Shown: positions 1-7,518 of the stretch, in pieces
How positions within the stretch are numbered: the first letter of the stretch is position 1
Layout: every line of letters starts with the position of its first letter
Virus record (IMG/VR): IMGVR_UViG_3300008339_000534
Span: 1-22,589 of that record
Length of the DNA: 22,589 nucleotides
Source of the DNA: a virus
Strand: one strand, 5' to 3'
Position numbers and translations under genes: made by a program
Notes under the pieces: generated by a model
Databases searched by the model: none
What the model was told of the DNA's origin: nothing
Seen by the model: only the letters and a program-made list of their open reading frames with translations

Positions 1-371
1 ATCCATTCAGAAACTATATCACCTACAGGACCTAAAACATCAAAAGTTAAATCTTTTTTATAGAAATCACTATAACCATCTCTACCAGTTACTGATTCGT
101 GGTGTAAACGAACCCATTCCATTACTGCTTGTGCCCCTGAGGGTACAATAGGGTCAAATAATGTAAATTGAATAGTTCCCCAAGTTGTTTTACCTTTAAC
201 AAATCTTTGAACGTTTATATGATTTAAAGGCACTGTTCCTTGGGATACATTGACTGCACCTACTCCTTTAATCGCATACGCTGGTATACCGTCTATATAC
301 ATGATAAATCGGTTGGATTGTTTTGGCTCAAAGGCGGTGAAGAATATTTCGTTTGGATTTAATATTGCCAT
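1..371 (-). CDS. tail tube protein, T4 gp19-like (partial, C-terminus beyond the left edge)
   Basis: This is the N-terminal 123 codons of a tail tube protein, the subunit of the inner tube of the contractile tail through which DNA passes. My translation begins MAILNPNEIFF and continues with NRFIMYIDGIPAYAIKG and WGTIQFTLFDPIVPSGAQ. It also contains WVRLHHESVTGRDGY, a pattern typical of T4-type tube proteins, in which a first beta strand is followed by a conserved 'xxG-P-xxxxxI' segment. The ATG at 371 is the only good start, and its leader is A/T-rich with no Shine-Dalgarno sequence. An ATATTTAT element lies 27 bases upstream. The tube gene follows the sheath gene in the same direction, as in T4, but a plus-strand endonuclease gene is inserted between them. 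The family call is by recognition, without a database comparison. Confidence 0.85.
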   Translation of the reverse strand, partial: MAILNPNEIFFTAFEPKQSNRFIMYIDGIPAYAIKGVGAVNVSQGTVPLNHINVQRFVKGKTTWGTIQFTLFDPIVPSGAQAVMEWVRLHHESVTGRDGYSDFYKKDLTFDVLGPVGDIVSEW

Positions 372-398
372 GGTTTTATGTTTTTAATTTGTTCTATT

Positions 399-406
399 AT
401 AAATAT
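399..406 (-). promoter_or_regulatory. candidate late promoter element for tail tube gene
   Basis: The minus strand reads ATATTTAT, 27 bases before the tube ATG, with a TTTG 18 bases further upstream. The same 8-mer stands 24-28 bases before four other starts in this window. Because a terminator follows the sheath gene, the tube gene needs a promoter here. No transcript start has been shown. Confidence 0.45.
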
Positions 407-436
407 GTAAATTTGGAATTTTTTCAAAAATTTCAT

Positions 437-444
437 ATATTTAT
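437..444 (+). promoter_or_regulatory. candidate promoter element for the plus-strand endonuclease gene
   Basis: The plus strand reads ATATTTAT, exactly 24 bases before the ATG at 469, preceded by TTTG 21 bases upstream (412-415). It is arranged like the minus-strand elements, but in the orientation of this gene. That makes the motif unlikely to be a simple AT-richness artefact. Confidence 0.45.
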
Positions 445-468
445 CAACGTAACATTATTTAAACCAAA

Positions 469-1953
469 ATGGCAAGACCTAAATCAATTCCTAAACAAAT
501 TATATGTAAAAATTGTGAAATTATATTTGAAGATCTTCCTTCTTCTAAAAAACAATTTTGTTCTAATCCATGTGCCCAACAATATAAAGGTAAAGATAAA
601 ACATGGTTAGAGAAAAGAAAACAAACATGTTTAGAAAAATATGGAGAAGAAATAGCCTTTAAATCTTCACAAGTTCAAGAAACATATAAAAAAAATCTAA
701 AAGAAAAATATGGAGTTGAAAACCCTTTTTTAGTACCAGAATTTAAAAATAAAGCTAAACAAACTTGTATTGATAAATATGGTCATGAAGTAGCCTCTCT
801 TAATAAAGATATATCTAATAAAATATCAGAAAAATTAAAAGGAAGAGAACCAAATAGAAAAAATTTTATTGATATAAAATGGGAAAAATTATTAGAATAC
901 GAAAAAATATCTAATATGAAACCTTTATTTGATATTCAATATTTAGAAGATAATAAATTAAATCATATTTTTAAAAATAAATTTCAATTCCAATGTACAA
1001 AATGTAATAGTATTACTGAAGTATATTTGAGTAATGGGTACTTACCTTCATGTCAATGTTCAGATTATAAAGGTTATTCTTTGATTGAAGATGAGATTAT
1101 TAATTTTTTAAAACAAAATGGTATCAATAATATTTTATTAAATAGAAGGGATATAATTCCTAATAGATTAGAAATTGATATCTTTCTTCCAGATTATAAT
1201 TTAGCTATTGAAGTTAATGGAGTTTATTGGCACTCTGAAGCTATGGGGAAGTATAAAGATTATCACTTATATAAAACAGAGAAATGTTTAGAAAAAAACA
1301 TTGAATTAATTCATATTTTAGATTATGAATGGTTATTTAAAAAGAATATAATCTGTTCAATCATTTTGAATAAACTTATATTAAATCAAAATAAAATTTA
1401 TGCGAGAAAATGTGTCCTTAAAGAAATAATTGATACTAAACAATTAAAAACGTTTTTAAATGAAAATCATATACAGGGATATACTCATTCTTCTATTAAT
1501 TTAGGTTTATTTTTGGGTGATGATTTAGTCTCAGTTATGACTTTTTCTAAAAATAGGTTTAAAAAACAATCCAATGAATATGAGATGGTGAGATTTTGTA
1601 ATAAATTAAATCATAATATAATTGGAGGAGCTAGTAAATTATTTAAGTTTTTTCTTAAAAATTACAATAATGATAACTTTAATATTATAAGTTTTGCTGA
1701 TAGAAGATTTTTTAATGGAAATTTATATTTAAATTTAGATTTTATTTTTGATAAATATACTGATCCATCTTATATTTATTGGAAAGATAATAAAATATTA
1801 CATAGAATGTCTTGTCAAAAACATAAACTATCCAAATTACTTCCTTTATTTGATAATAATCAAACAGAATATGAAAATATGAAAAATAATGGGTGGAGAA
1901 GAATTTGGGATTGTGGTAATATAAAATTTATATATGAAATAAAAAAGCCCTAA
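469..1953 (+). CDS. Vsr-like (PD-D/ExK fold) homing endonuclease, zinc-finger type
   Basis: This 494-residue protein resembles the large 'YWHSE' endonucleases that are common as free-standing homing genes in T4-like phages (Hef / I-Bth0305I-like group). In order it has: a CxxC...CxxxC zinc-binding knuckle (C13, C16, C31, C35); two or three copies of a 'K-x-T-C-x-x-KYG' DNA-binding repeat (about 50-110); and a second Cys cluster (C176, C179, C195, C197). The nuclease core follows at about 205-290, with EID (D237), IEVNG (E248) and YWHSE (H255). The C-terminal domain (about 310-494) contains YARKC, HIQGYTHSSINLGL, LVSVMTF, GGASKLFKFFL and WDCGN, and it is shared with the other endonuclease in this window. 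Its role would be site-specific DNA cleavage that spreads its own gene. It is the only convincing plus-strand gene and lies between sheath and tube genes. Its stop codon lies inside a terminator hairpin. The C-terminal domain has GNAT-like spacing, which is inference only. Confidence 0.85.
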   Translation: MARPKSIPKQIICKNCEIIFEDLPSSKKQFCSNPCAQQYKGKDKTWLEKRKQTCLEKYGEEIAFKSSQVQETYKKNLKEKYGVENPFLVPEFKNKAKQTCIDKYGHEVASLNKDISNKISEKLKGREPNRKNFIDIKWEKLLEYEKISNMKPLFDIQYLEDNKLNHIFKNKFQFQCTKCNSITEVYLSNGYLPSCQCSDYKGYSLIEDEIINFLKQNGINNILLNRRDIIPNRLEIDIFLPDYNLAIEVNGVYWHSEAMGKYKDYHLYKTEKCLEKNIELIHILDYEWLFKKNIICSIILNKLILNQNKIYARKCVLKEIIDTKQLKTFLNENHIQGYTHSSINLGLFLGDDLVSVMTFSKNRFKKQSNEYEMVRFCNKLNHNIIGGASKLFKFFLKNYNNDNFNIISFADRRFFNGNLYLNLDFIFDKYTDPSYIYWKDNKILHRMSCQKHKLSKLLPLFDNNQTEYENMKNNGWRRIWDCGNIKFIYEIKKP

Positions 1954-1968
1954 CTTAATGTTAGGGCT
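1946..1968 (-). terminator. Rho-independent terminator after the tail sheath gene (possibly bidirectional)
   Basis: A perfect 9-bp stem AGCCCTAAC / GTTAGGGCT encloses a 5-base loop. On the minus strand it is followed by TTTTT, so it fits a terminator for the sheath transcript, whose stop is at 1992. On the plus strand it is followed by CTTTAAT, a weaker tail that could also end the endonuclease transcript. The TAA of the plus-strand gene (1951-1953) is part of the stem. Confidence 0.88.
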
Positions 1969-1991
1969 CTTTAATGTAACTCTAAAATTCT

Positions 1992-3722
1992 TTAACCAGG
2001 GAAAACTACCCCAGTGGGAAGAATATTAAAGTTTAGATAAATAAATTCAGCTGTCTTAGTGGGTTGTAAATAAATTTGTCCAACTAATTGATTTCTATCA
2101 ATTACATCAGGAGTATTTATTGAATCATCCATTATTACTTTGAAAGCATATAAACCTTGTCTTTGTTGTACAGATTCTAAATATGGATTTACTTGAGACA
2201 AGAATTGATTACGAGTAGCAATAGTGTTTTGTTCAAATACTAGGTTTTGTGCTACTTGACCGATATAAGATTTAAGGGCAATCAACAATCTTCTAACATT
2301 TACTCTATCTAGGGCAGAGGCTTGAGTTTGTAATGTTTTTTGTCCATAAACTACAGTTCCTGTTCCAGGGAAAGTTGCAATTGGATTAACTTTATTTTGA
2401 TATAAAGTATCACGATTTGTTTGAGTTAATTTCTTTTCAGCTCTTACAACATTACCTAAACCACCTCTGTTAATACCTGCTGGAGCAAACCAAGGCTCAC
2501 TTACAGAATCATTATATGCATAAACACCAGCAATCATTGTTGAAGCAGGTACCCATACTAATTGGGCTGAATCAGGGTCAATTGTTTGAACCCAAGGCCA
2601 GTATGCAGCAGCATATGATGTATTTTTAGCATTAGCTTGAGTAGTTACTGTTGAAATACTAGAACTAAAAGGTACTAAATCGGCCACATAAATTGAATCT
2701 CCTCTGTTTTGAGTATTTGAAATAATTGAGGTTACTTGAGAAGCACCTAAAGGTCCTTCACTTGCAAATAAACCAGGAGCAATCAATACGTTAAATCTGT
2801 AATCATCCTGATTGGATAATAAATTAATCATATTATCATAACTAGAACTAGTTAATCCTTGAATATTTGTTACTCCAGAAACAATGTTGCTATAATATTT
2901 TGCTCCTGCTCCAAATAAATTACCTGTTGCTCCACCAAAAGAACCGCTTGCATTTACAGGAATTGAACCAGTAAATTGTGATTTTGCGATGCCTGTGTTA
3001 TCAAAATAAAATGGGGTTGGAGTTTTAACTTCACTTACATAAACATATCTTGAAACATTAGGATAATCACCCAATACCTCAATTTGATTATCTGCTGAAT
3101 TGTATTGTTTGTATTGATTTCCTATTACTCTTGCCACATAGTTAGGGGCAGTAGGATCCATTGATAAGTTAGTGAAAGATTCTAATACAATTTGATTGTT
3201 TGTATTATCATTTCCTTGACGAATAATTAAACTAAAGGTACCTGATGAGGTATCTCTGTTTGCAATTTGCCATCTAATATTATCAATTGAACCTGAAGCT
3301 AAAGAACCACTTGCATCTATACTTCCGGTACTATTCATAATAGAACCTTGGGAAATAGTTTTTAATACTACAGCCTCAGCAGAACTACCATTCAATATTG
3401 GAGATCCTGAACCTGTTGCTGTGGTAGAAGAAGTAAATGAACCACTTACTACTCTTGATACTAATAATGTTTGTCCACCATTGGCAAAATAATTATATGC
3501 TGCAATAGAGGTAAAATAAGTGTAGACTTGACTAGCACTTAAAAATGTACTACCAAATTTGTTTTGATAATCACTATAAGAGGTAACTACTGTTGGAACC
3601 TCTACTGGGCCTTTAACTGTAGGTCCAATTAATGCTGCCCCAACAACAATGGGTTGTTGAGATATAAATGACTGATCATTTTCTAATGATAGTACTCCTG
3701 GTGATGTTAATGTTGTTGCCAT
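1992..3722 (-). CDS. tail sheath protein, T4 gp18-like
   Basis: This 576-residue protein is the contractile sheath subunit that surrounds the tail tube and shortens on infection. The N-terminus MATTLTSPGVLSLENDQS, followed by GAALIGPTVKGPVEVP and a YQNKFG motif, is the usual start of T4-type sheath proteins ('PGV...E.D.S', then a P-V-x-V segment). The C-terminal part (about 440-576) has the conserved sheath core: GTGTVVYGQKTL, LDRVNVRRLL, an FEQNT segment, and a final TAEFIYLNFNILPTG. The length is slightly below T4 gp18 (659 residues). The middle domain (about 90-330) is rich in S, T and G and is probably the variable outer region. The ATG at 3722 has an A/T-rich leader with no Shine-Dalgarno sequence. 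A candidate promoter element lies 24 bases upstream and a terminator lies 24 bases after the stop, so it may form its own unit. Confidence 0.93.
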   Translation of the reverse strand: MATTLTSPGVLSLENDQSFISQQPIVVGAALIGPTVKGPVEVPTVVTSYSDYQNKFGSTFLSASQVYTYFTSIAAYNYFANGGQTLLVSRVVSGSFTSSTTATGSGSPILNGSSAEAVVLKTISQGSIMNSTGSIDASGSLASGSIDNIRWQIANRDTSSGTFSLIIRQGNDNTNNQIVLESFTNLSMDPTAPNYVARVIGNQYKQYNSADNQIEVLGDYPNVSRYVYVSEVKTPTPFYFDNTGIAKSQFTGSIPVNASGSFGGATGNLFGAGAKYYSNIVSGVTNIQGLTSSSYDNMINLLSNQDDYRFNVLIAPGLFASEGPLGASQVTSIISNTQNRGDSIYVADLVPFSSSISTVTTQANAKNTSYAAAYWPWVQTIDPDSAQLVWVPASTMIAGVYAYNDSVSEPWFAPAGINRGGLGNVVRAEKKLTQTNRDTLYQNKVNPIATFPGTGTVVYGQKTLQTQASALDRVNVRRLLIALKSYIGQVAQNLVFEQNTIATRNQFLSQVNPYLESVQQRQGLYAFKVIMDDSINTPDVIDRNQLVGQIYLQPTKTAEFIYLNFNILPTGVVFPG

Positions 3723-3746
3723 ATTTTATACAATTTTGTTCATGTA

Positions 3747-3754
3747 ATAAATAT
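3747..3754 (-). promoter_or_regulatory. candidate late promoter element for tail sheath gene
   Basis: ATATTTAT on the minus strand, 24 bases before the sheath ATG, lies in the 54-base gap after the small coiled-coil gene. It matches the element found before the tube, amidinotransferase and both endonuclease genes. A TTTG directly precedes it rather than lying about 20 bases upstream. Confidence 0.4.
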
Positions 3755-3776
3755 GACAAAGGGTTGTAAAAGTCAT

Positions 3777-4025
3777 TTATACAGGAGTAAATTCTCCTGT
3801 TTCTAAATTTATTGTACCTTTACCATATTTTGATTCAATTTCTTGACCTATTTGAATTTCTTGTTTCTTTAATTGAGACAATAAATCAATTAAGTTTTCT
3901 TTTTGTAATTCTAGTTCTTGAATTTGATATTCAACATAACCAAAATCAATCGTTAATTGATCCCTTGTTTGTTGTAATTGTCTAAAACTTTGAATTTCTT
4001 CTTGGGTAAAAACTATTTTTTCCAT
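3777..4025 (-). CDS. small coiled-coil protein of unknown function
   Basis: This 82-residue protein (MEKIVFTQEEIQSF...) is mostly a predicted coiled coil from about residue 6 to 64. It has a regular pattern of I/L/V and Q/E/K, and it ends in KYGKGTINLETGEFTPV, a short non-helical tail. I recognise the type as a small hypothetical that commonly travels with tail or neck genes of T4-like environmental phages, but I know of no assigned role. It lies between a short fibre-like protein and the sheath, 12 bases after the previous stop, so it is co-transcribed with tail genes. A tail chaperone or small structural part is possible. There is no signal peptide or membrane segment. The ATG at 4025 has an A-rich leader. 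Confidence 0.75.
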   Translation of the reverse strand: MEKIVFTQEEIQSFRQLQQTRDQLTIDFGYVEYQIQELELQKENLIDLLSQLKKQEIQIGQEIESKYGKGTINLETGEFTPV

Positions 4026-4037
4026 ATTATTTTTTTA

Positions 4038-4619
4038 TTAAGCTAAGTACATACAATTAAAAAAGAAATCTACTGAACTTGTAGCGGTTGTTCCTCCTGC
4101 TTTGTCATATTCAAATATTAAAGTAGGACCAGCTAATGAATCTACTGCTACTTTCATATCACTTCCACTAACTGAAGAAGAATATCCTATTGTTATAAAG
4201 CAATTTGCTCCTAATATTTTACCATCTAGTTCATTTATTGTGGCTATGAAATTTATTCCTCCTCCTCCACCTCCACCTGCAGGGATTTTTCCATATCCAG
4301 TAACACATTTTAGTGATACTGAGGTTGAAGTAACACTTCCTGATGGAACATATGCACCTGAAATAGCCTCAGCTACTGATGCATATGAACTAGATATTGA
4401 TGAAATAGCTTCAGAGGATGATTGTGCCCAACTAGCGGTACCAAATAACGAACCTGTATATCCATTTAAAGATTTTATACTACCTGTTAGTGTTAATGAA
4501 CCTGATATTGTTATATCATATGCTGTTGTTCCTGTTAAAGCATCTATAGATTGAGTTACATGCCAAGGTTGAACTGTTGCCCCATCTACTATTCCTGATT
4601 TTGATAATACTGTTGCCAT
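4038..4619 (-). CDS. short tail-fibre-like/structural protein with phage adhesin repeat
   Basis: This 193-residue protein has phage-fibre character. Residues about 40-90 carry a degenerate unit TGSLFGTASWAQSSSEAIS, the same family as the repeats in the 1185-residue fibre. A run of seven glycines (PAGGGGGGGINF, near residue 120) then forms a flexible hinge. A C-terminal domain of about 70 residues follows, which I do not recognise and which is probably a beta-rich trimer head. It lies between the gp15-like gene and the coiled-coil gene, in the tail module and away from the main fibre cassette. It may be a whisker or collar-type appendage or an accessory fibre. The ATG at 4619 has ATATTTAT only 5 bases upstream, which is too close for the promoter spacing seen elsewhere. 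Confidence 0.75.
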   Translation of the reverse strand: MATVLSKSGIVDGATVQPWHVTQSIDALTGTTAYDITISGSLTLTGSIKSLNGYTGSLFGTASWAQSSSEAISSISSSYASVAEAISGAYVPSGSVTSTSVSLKCVTGYGKIPAGGGGGGGINFIATINELDGKILGANCFITIGYSSSVSGSDMKVAVDSLAGPTLIFEYDKAGGTTATSSVDFFFNCMYLA

Positions 4620-4643
4620 TTATTATAAATATTAAAAACTTAA

Positions 4644-5498
4644 TTAAGGTATATCATTTACTATTTTTTCCTCAATAGAAACTTGAGATTTATTTGAGAA
4701 TTTTTTAATTGCGGTTAAATCTTTTTGTATAGTATCTGGGATTATATATCCATTTAATTTTAATGTAAATGTACTTCTTACTATGCGTTCATCATCTTGG
4801 GCTAATTCGGTTTGAAATCCAAAAGAATCAATCATTGATTTAAATTGATATCTTTGTGGATTTCCCCAATATGCATCAGAAGCATATTCCATTGCTTCCA
4901 CTATTTTATTTAATTGTTCTACATAATAAGTAAACACTGCTACCTCATAAGTTACAGTTAAATAATCAGGCATTATTACAGCATAAAATAATTTTTGGGG
5001 TATTCTATTGTTTAGTATTTTAAAATTATCATACGCATTTTTAGAACTATAATCTTTAACAAACACTCCAAAATTATTAGGGTAATTTGCATCTAATTTA
5101 TTTGCTATAGATCTATTTTTGGTTACATCTGTTTTTTTAAACATAATTAAAGGGGCCATAATTTTACCCTTTTGATCCCTGTAATATCCATCTTTTTGAT
5201 ATGATTTCCATTTTTCAGGAGAACCATAAATTACTGGTACTGGTAAACGAGAACCATTTTGAATTACAGTGGGTTTAATTATATTTTGAAAATAAAAAAA
5301 TACTGCTTCATCTATGTCTTGTAAACCAACTGAAAATGGTTTTGTTGTATCCCCAGAAAATGAAGTATTTAATGCCCTATTATTTTGTGGGGTCTGATTA
5401 TAATCATTAGGATTCCCATATTGAGGTACAGTAGGAACATGCTGTTCTTTAGATAGCTGTTGTTGGGTTTTTGGTATGGGTTTTCTAGTTTTAGTCAT
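4644..5498 (-). CDS. proximal tail sheath stabilisation protein, T4 gp15-like
   Basis: This 284-residue protein (T4 gp15 is 272) likely forms the hexameric ring that caps the finished tail and joins it to the head. Residues 1-55 are a polar, Q/N/P-rich extension that looks disordered. The conserved part starts with FFYFQNIIKP and RLPVPVIYGSPEKW, followed by KDGYYRDQKGKIMAPLI, the recognisable core of gp15-like proteins in marine T4-like phages. The middle has an FYAVIMPDYLTVTYEVAVFTYY segment and an AYWGNPQRYQF turn. Its start codon overlaps the stop of the gp14-like gene by one base (TAATG), so the two are probably translationally coupled. The order gp14-gp15 matches T4. Assignment is by motif memory, without a search. 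Confidence 0.72.
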   Translation of the reverse strand: MTKTRKPIPKTQQQLSKEQHVPTVPQYGNPNDYNQTPQNNRALNTSFSGDTTKPFSVGLQDIDEAVFFYFQNIIKPTVIQNGSRLPVPVIYGSPEKWKSYQKDGYYRDQKGKIMAPLIMFKKTDVTKNRSIANKLDANYPNNFGVFVKDYSSKNAYDNFKILNNRIPQKLFYAVIMPDYLTVTYEVAVFTYYVEQLNKIVEAMEYASDAYWGNPQRYQFKSMIDSFGFQTELAQDDERIVRSTFTLKLNGYIIPDTIQKDLTAIKKFSNKSQVSIEEKIVNDIP

Positions 5499-6019
5499 TA
5501 TAATCTTGATGGTTGAATATTTAATTTATCTGCAGGACAATAATGGGCTTTACATATTACAGATACATTATAACCAAATTCTCCTAAATCTGTTTCATAT
5601 GGGTTTTGGTTATTATCATCTAAGTAATTATATTCTGGATCTTTTCCAACAAAGAATTGGGCAGCACTAACATTATCAATTTCCCAATATCCCTTTTGGA
5701 ACATTATTACATCTCCAACTTCAGGATTTAAGTTAGCATCAATTAAATCATCTTTTAAAAATTTATAAGTCACTGACCATTCAAAATCAGGTCCAAAATC
5801 ATTTACTGGATATTCAAATTGGCTGGTTTCAATTAATGAAAATAGTATTATAGGATCTGCAAAATTTCTTCCTTCTGATGCCTCACCATACATGTTTACT
5901 TTGGTACTAGTATTATTGTATTTATAAAACACACACTGTTGCGAAATAATTTTACCCATCAATTCTCTATTGATGTGTCTAAACATTGATATATCCCTTT
6001 GTTGTCCAAATAAAGCCAT
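5498..6019 (-). CDS. neck protein, T4 gp14-like
   Basis: This 173-residue protein of the head-tail connector begins MALFGQQRDISMFRHINREL and continues with the typical gp14 segment QQCVFYKYNNTSTKVNMYGEA. Later come FEWSVTYKFLKDDL, GDVIMFQKGYWEIDN and QFFVGKDPEYNY, also conserved in T4-type gp14. The ATG at 6019 is preferred because it lies 4 bases after the upstream stop. A longer reading frame from a TTG at 6067 would overlap the previous gene by 44 bases and add a poor N-terminus. It is shorter than T4 gp14 (256 residues). Neighbours are a probable gp13-like protein upstream and the gp15-like protein downstream. Confidence 0.82.
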   Translation of the reverse strand: MALFGQQRDISMFRHINRELMGKIISQQCVFYKYNNTSTKVNMYGEASEGRNFADPIILFSLIETSQFEYPVNDFGPDFEWSVTYKFLKDDLIDANLNPEVGDVIMFQKGYWEIDNVSAAQFFVGKDPEYNYLDDNNQNPYETDLGEFGYNVSVICKAHYCPADKLNIQPSRL

Positions 6020-6023
6020 AGTA

Positions 6024-7217
6024 TTAACCGATATATAAAACCATTGGTACTTGACTAATTTCAGCAACTCTTGCTACTGATTCTGCTTGTCTTCTTTCTA
6101 ATAATTTTTGACGAGAAGTTTCATCAAAATATGCTCTTAATCTTTCAATTAATGATTCTTTTTCTGCTGTTGCTTGTGTTATTAAACTATCCCCATTTAA
6201 TTGAACTTCAGCTCCTGGTATAGGAATTTGAGAATATTTATTTCTAACTAACCCCAACATTTCTTTTACAATAGCTAATGTATATTCAAATATCCAATTT
6301 CTTCCTATTGAATTTATTTCATTGTAATTTGGATTTTCAAAGGGTACATTTGAAGTATTGGTAATTTTGTCTGTACCATCTCCAAAAGCCGACAGTATTC
6401 TATCTTCTAATTTAATAAAATCAAAAACCAAATATTGTCCATAATATAATTCATCTGCTCCATCAAATCCATTAGTTAATCCTGTTCCAGGAACGGGAAA
6501 TACAGATAAAATATTATTTACAATATTAAATGAATAATTGGATAAAGTTACTGTGTTTTGCATTTCTATAGCCTGTATGTTTTGCATTGTAAAACTTGTA
6601 GGCATCATTAAATAATTTGTGTAACCATATCCTAAACCATATACACCAGCTGCTGGTACTCCTCCTAAACCTCCAGGTCCTGTTCCCAAAAACGGAGAAT
6701 ATAATTGGTTTATAGCAGGAGGAGCTTGATAAAATACATTTTTAATTTCAATTCCACCTGTTATGCTTTGTGAAATTGCCCATAAAGATAAATCATAATC
6801 TTGTACTCCAGGTGTTAATTCTAGTCTACCTTTATACCAAGTTACATTTCCTCCAACTCCTGCTTCCTCACCATATTGTTGAGATATTCTAACAATAGAT
6901 TCCATTGAAGGAATTGTTAATGTGTTATTTACATCTATGTTGGAAGGGGCTCCTTCATAAGATAAATAATTATCTCGGGTTTGGAATGCATATAATTCAT
7001 TACCATATATGGTTACAGCCATTTCAAAAGCAGTATAAAAATTTACTGCCTGTAATTCAACATTTTCTATAGGGTAACCTAAACGGTAAGCACAATATTT
7101 GGCTACTTTGTCTGCATCAACTTGAAATTGATATTGATAATCATAAAACCCAAAAGGTGTTACTCCTGGAAAAAAAGATGATGATCCTGGCCATATAGGA
7201 ATGTTAGTGTTAGACAT
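6024..7217 (-). CDS. probable neck protein (gp13 position) of the head-tail connector
   Basis: This 397-residue protein sits directly upstream of the gp14-like gene with a 4-base gap, which is the place of gp13 in T4. The N-terminal 20 residues are P/G/F-rich and are followed by a helical region DADKVAKYCAYRLGYP and NFYTAFEMAVTIYGNELYAF. This pattern is common in structural proteins of T4-like environmental phages. A beta-rich middle contains LTPGVQDYDLSLWA. The C-terminal helix region has FEYTLAIVKEMLGLVRNKYSQ followed by an E/R-rich tail. No transmembrane segment is seen. The neck role rests on gene order and resemblance, and a different structural role is possible. The ATG at 7217 has ATATTTAT 7 bases upstream. 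Confidence 0.62.
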   Translation of the reverse strand: MSNTNIPIWPGSSSFFPGVTPFGFYDYQYQFQVDADKVAKYCAYRLGYPIENVELQAVNFYTAFEMAVTIYGNELYAFQTRDNYLSYEGAPSNIDVNNTLTIPSMESIVRISQQYGEEAGVGGNVTWYKGRLELTPGVQDYDLSLWAISQSITGGIEIKNVFYQAPPAINQLYSPFLGTGPGGLGGVPAAGVYGLGYGYTNYLMMPTSFTMQNIQAIEMQNTVTLSNYSFNIVNNILSVFPVPGTGLTNGFDGADELYYGQYLVFDFIKLEDRILSAFGDGTDKITNTSNVPFENPNYNEINSIGRNWIFEYTLAIVKEMLGLVRNKYSQIPIPGAEVQLNGDSLITQATAEKESLIERLRAYFDETSRQKLLERRQAESVARVAEISQVPMVLYIG

Positions 7218-7231
7218 ATTTATTATAAATA

Positions 7232-7516
7232 TTATACATATTCGATTTCTAATTGTTTACTACACCAATCCTTTATTATGGAAAAATTAAGGAATGTTGC
7301 TTTCTCTGGATTATTGAGTGCTATAATACCCCACTCTTGTTGTACATCCATAGATATAAACAAAGGTACTTTGGTTCCTATAGGAGTTTCTTCGTTGTAA
7401 AATTGGGCGTATATGGTAAAAGTTTCCATATTCATATAGAAATCTATATTCAATGCTATTTTATTTGCTACACCGAATATAGATAATGATTTAGGTTTTA
7501 TGTTAATTTTTTTCAT
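7232..7516 (-). CDS. small hypothetical protein
   Basis: This 94-residue protein begins MKKINIKPKSLSIFGVANKI. It contains alternating beta-type segments (IALNIDFYMNMETFTIYAQFYNE) and a C-terminal helix with a single Trp-Cys (IKDWCSKQLEIEYV). I do not recognise the family. It is 2 bases after the stop of the lectin-like fibre gene and 14 bases before the neck gene, all in the same direction. It may be a structural accessory or a fibre chaperone. Codon use looks like its neighbours. Coding seems real because it fills its slot with no overlap. Confidence 0.6.
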   Translation of the reverse strand: MKKINIKPKSLSIFGVANKIALNIDFYMNMETFTIYAQFYNEETPIGTKVPLFISMDVQQEWGIIALNNPEKATFLNFSIIKDWCSKQLEIEYV

Positions 7517-7518
7517 TA

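Noticed and set aside
353-610. Plus-strand 85-codon frame overlapping the endonuclease start
   Set aside because: It overlaps the well-supported endonuclease in another frame, has only low-complexity hydrophobic residues, and shows no motif.
4102-4554. Plus-strand 150-codon frame within the short fibre-like gene
   Set aside because: Reverse of Gly-rich coding gives a poly-Pro run. No start context, and the minus-strand gene explains the region.
6020-6067. TTG start extending the gp14-like protein
   Set aside because: MALFGQQRD is the family start; the extension overlaps the upstream gene.
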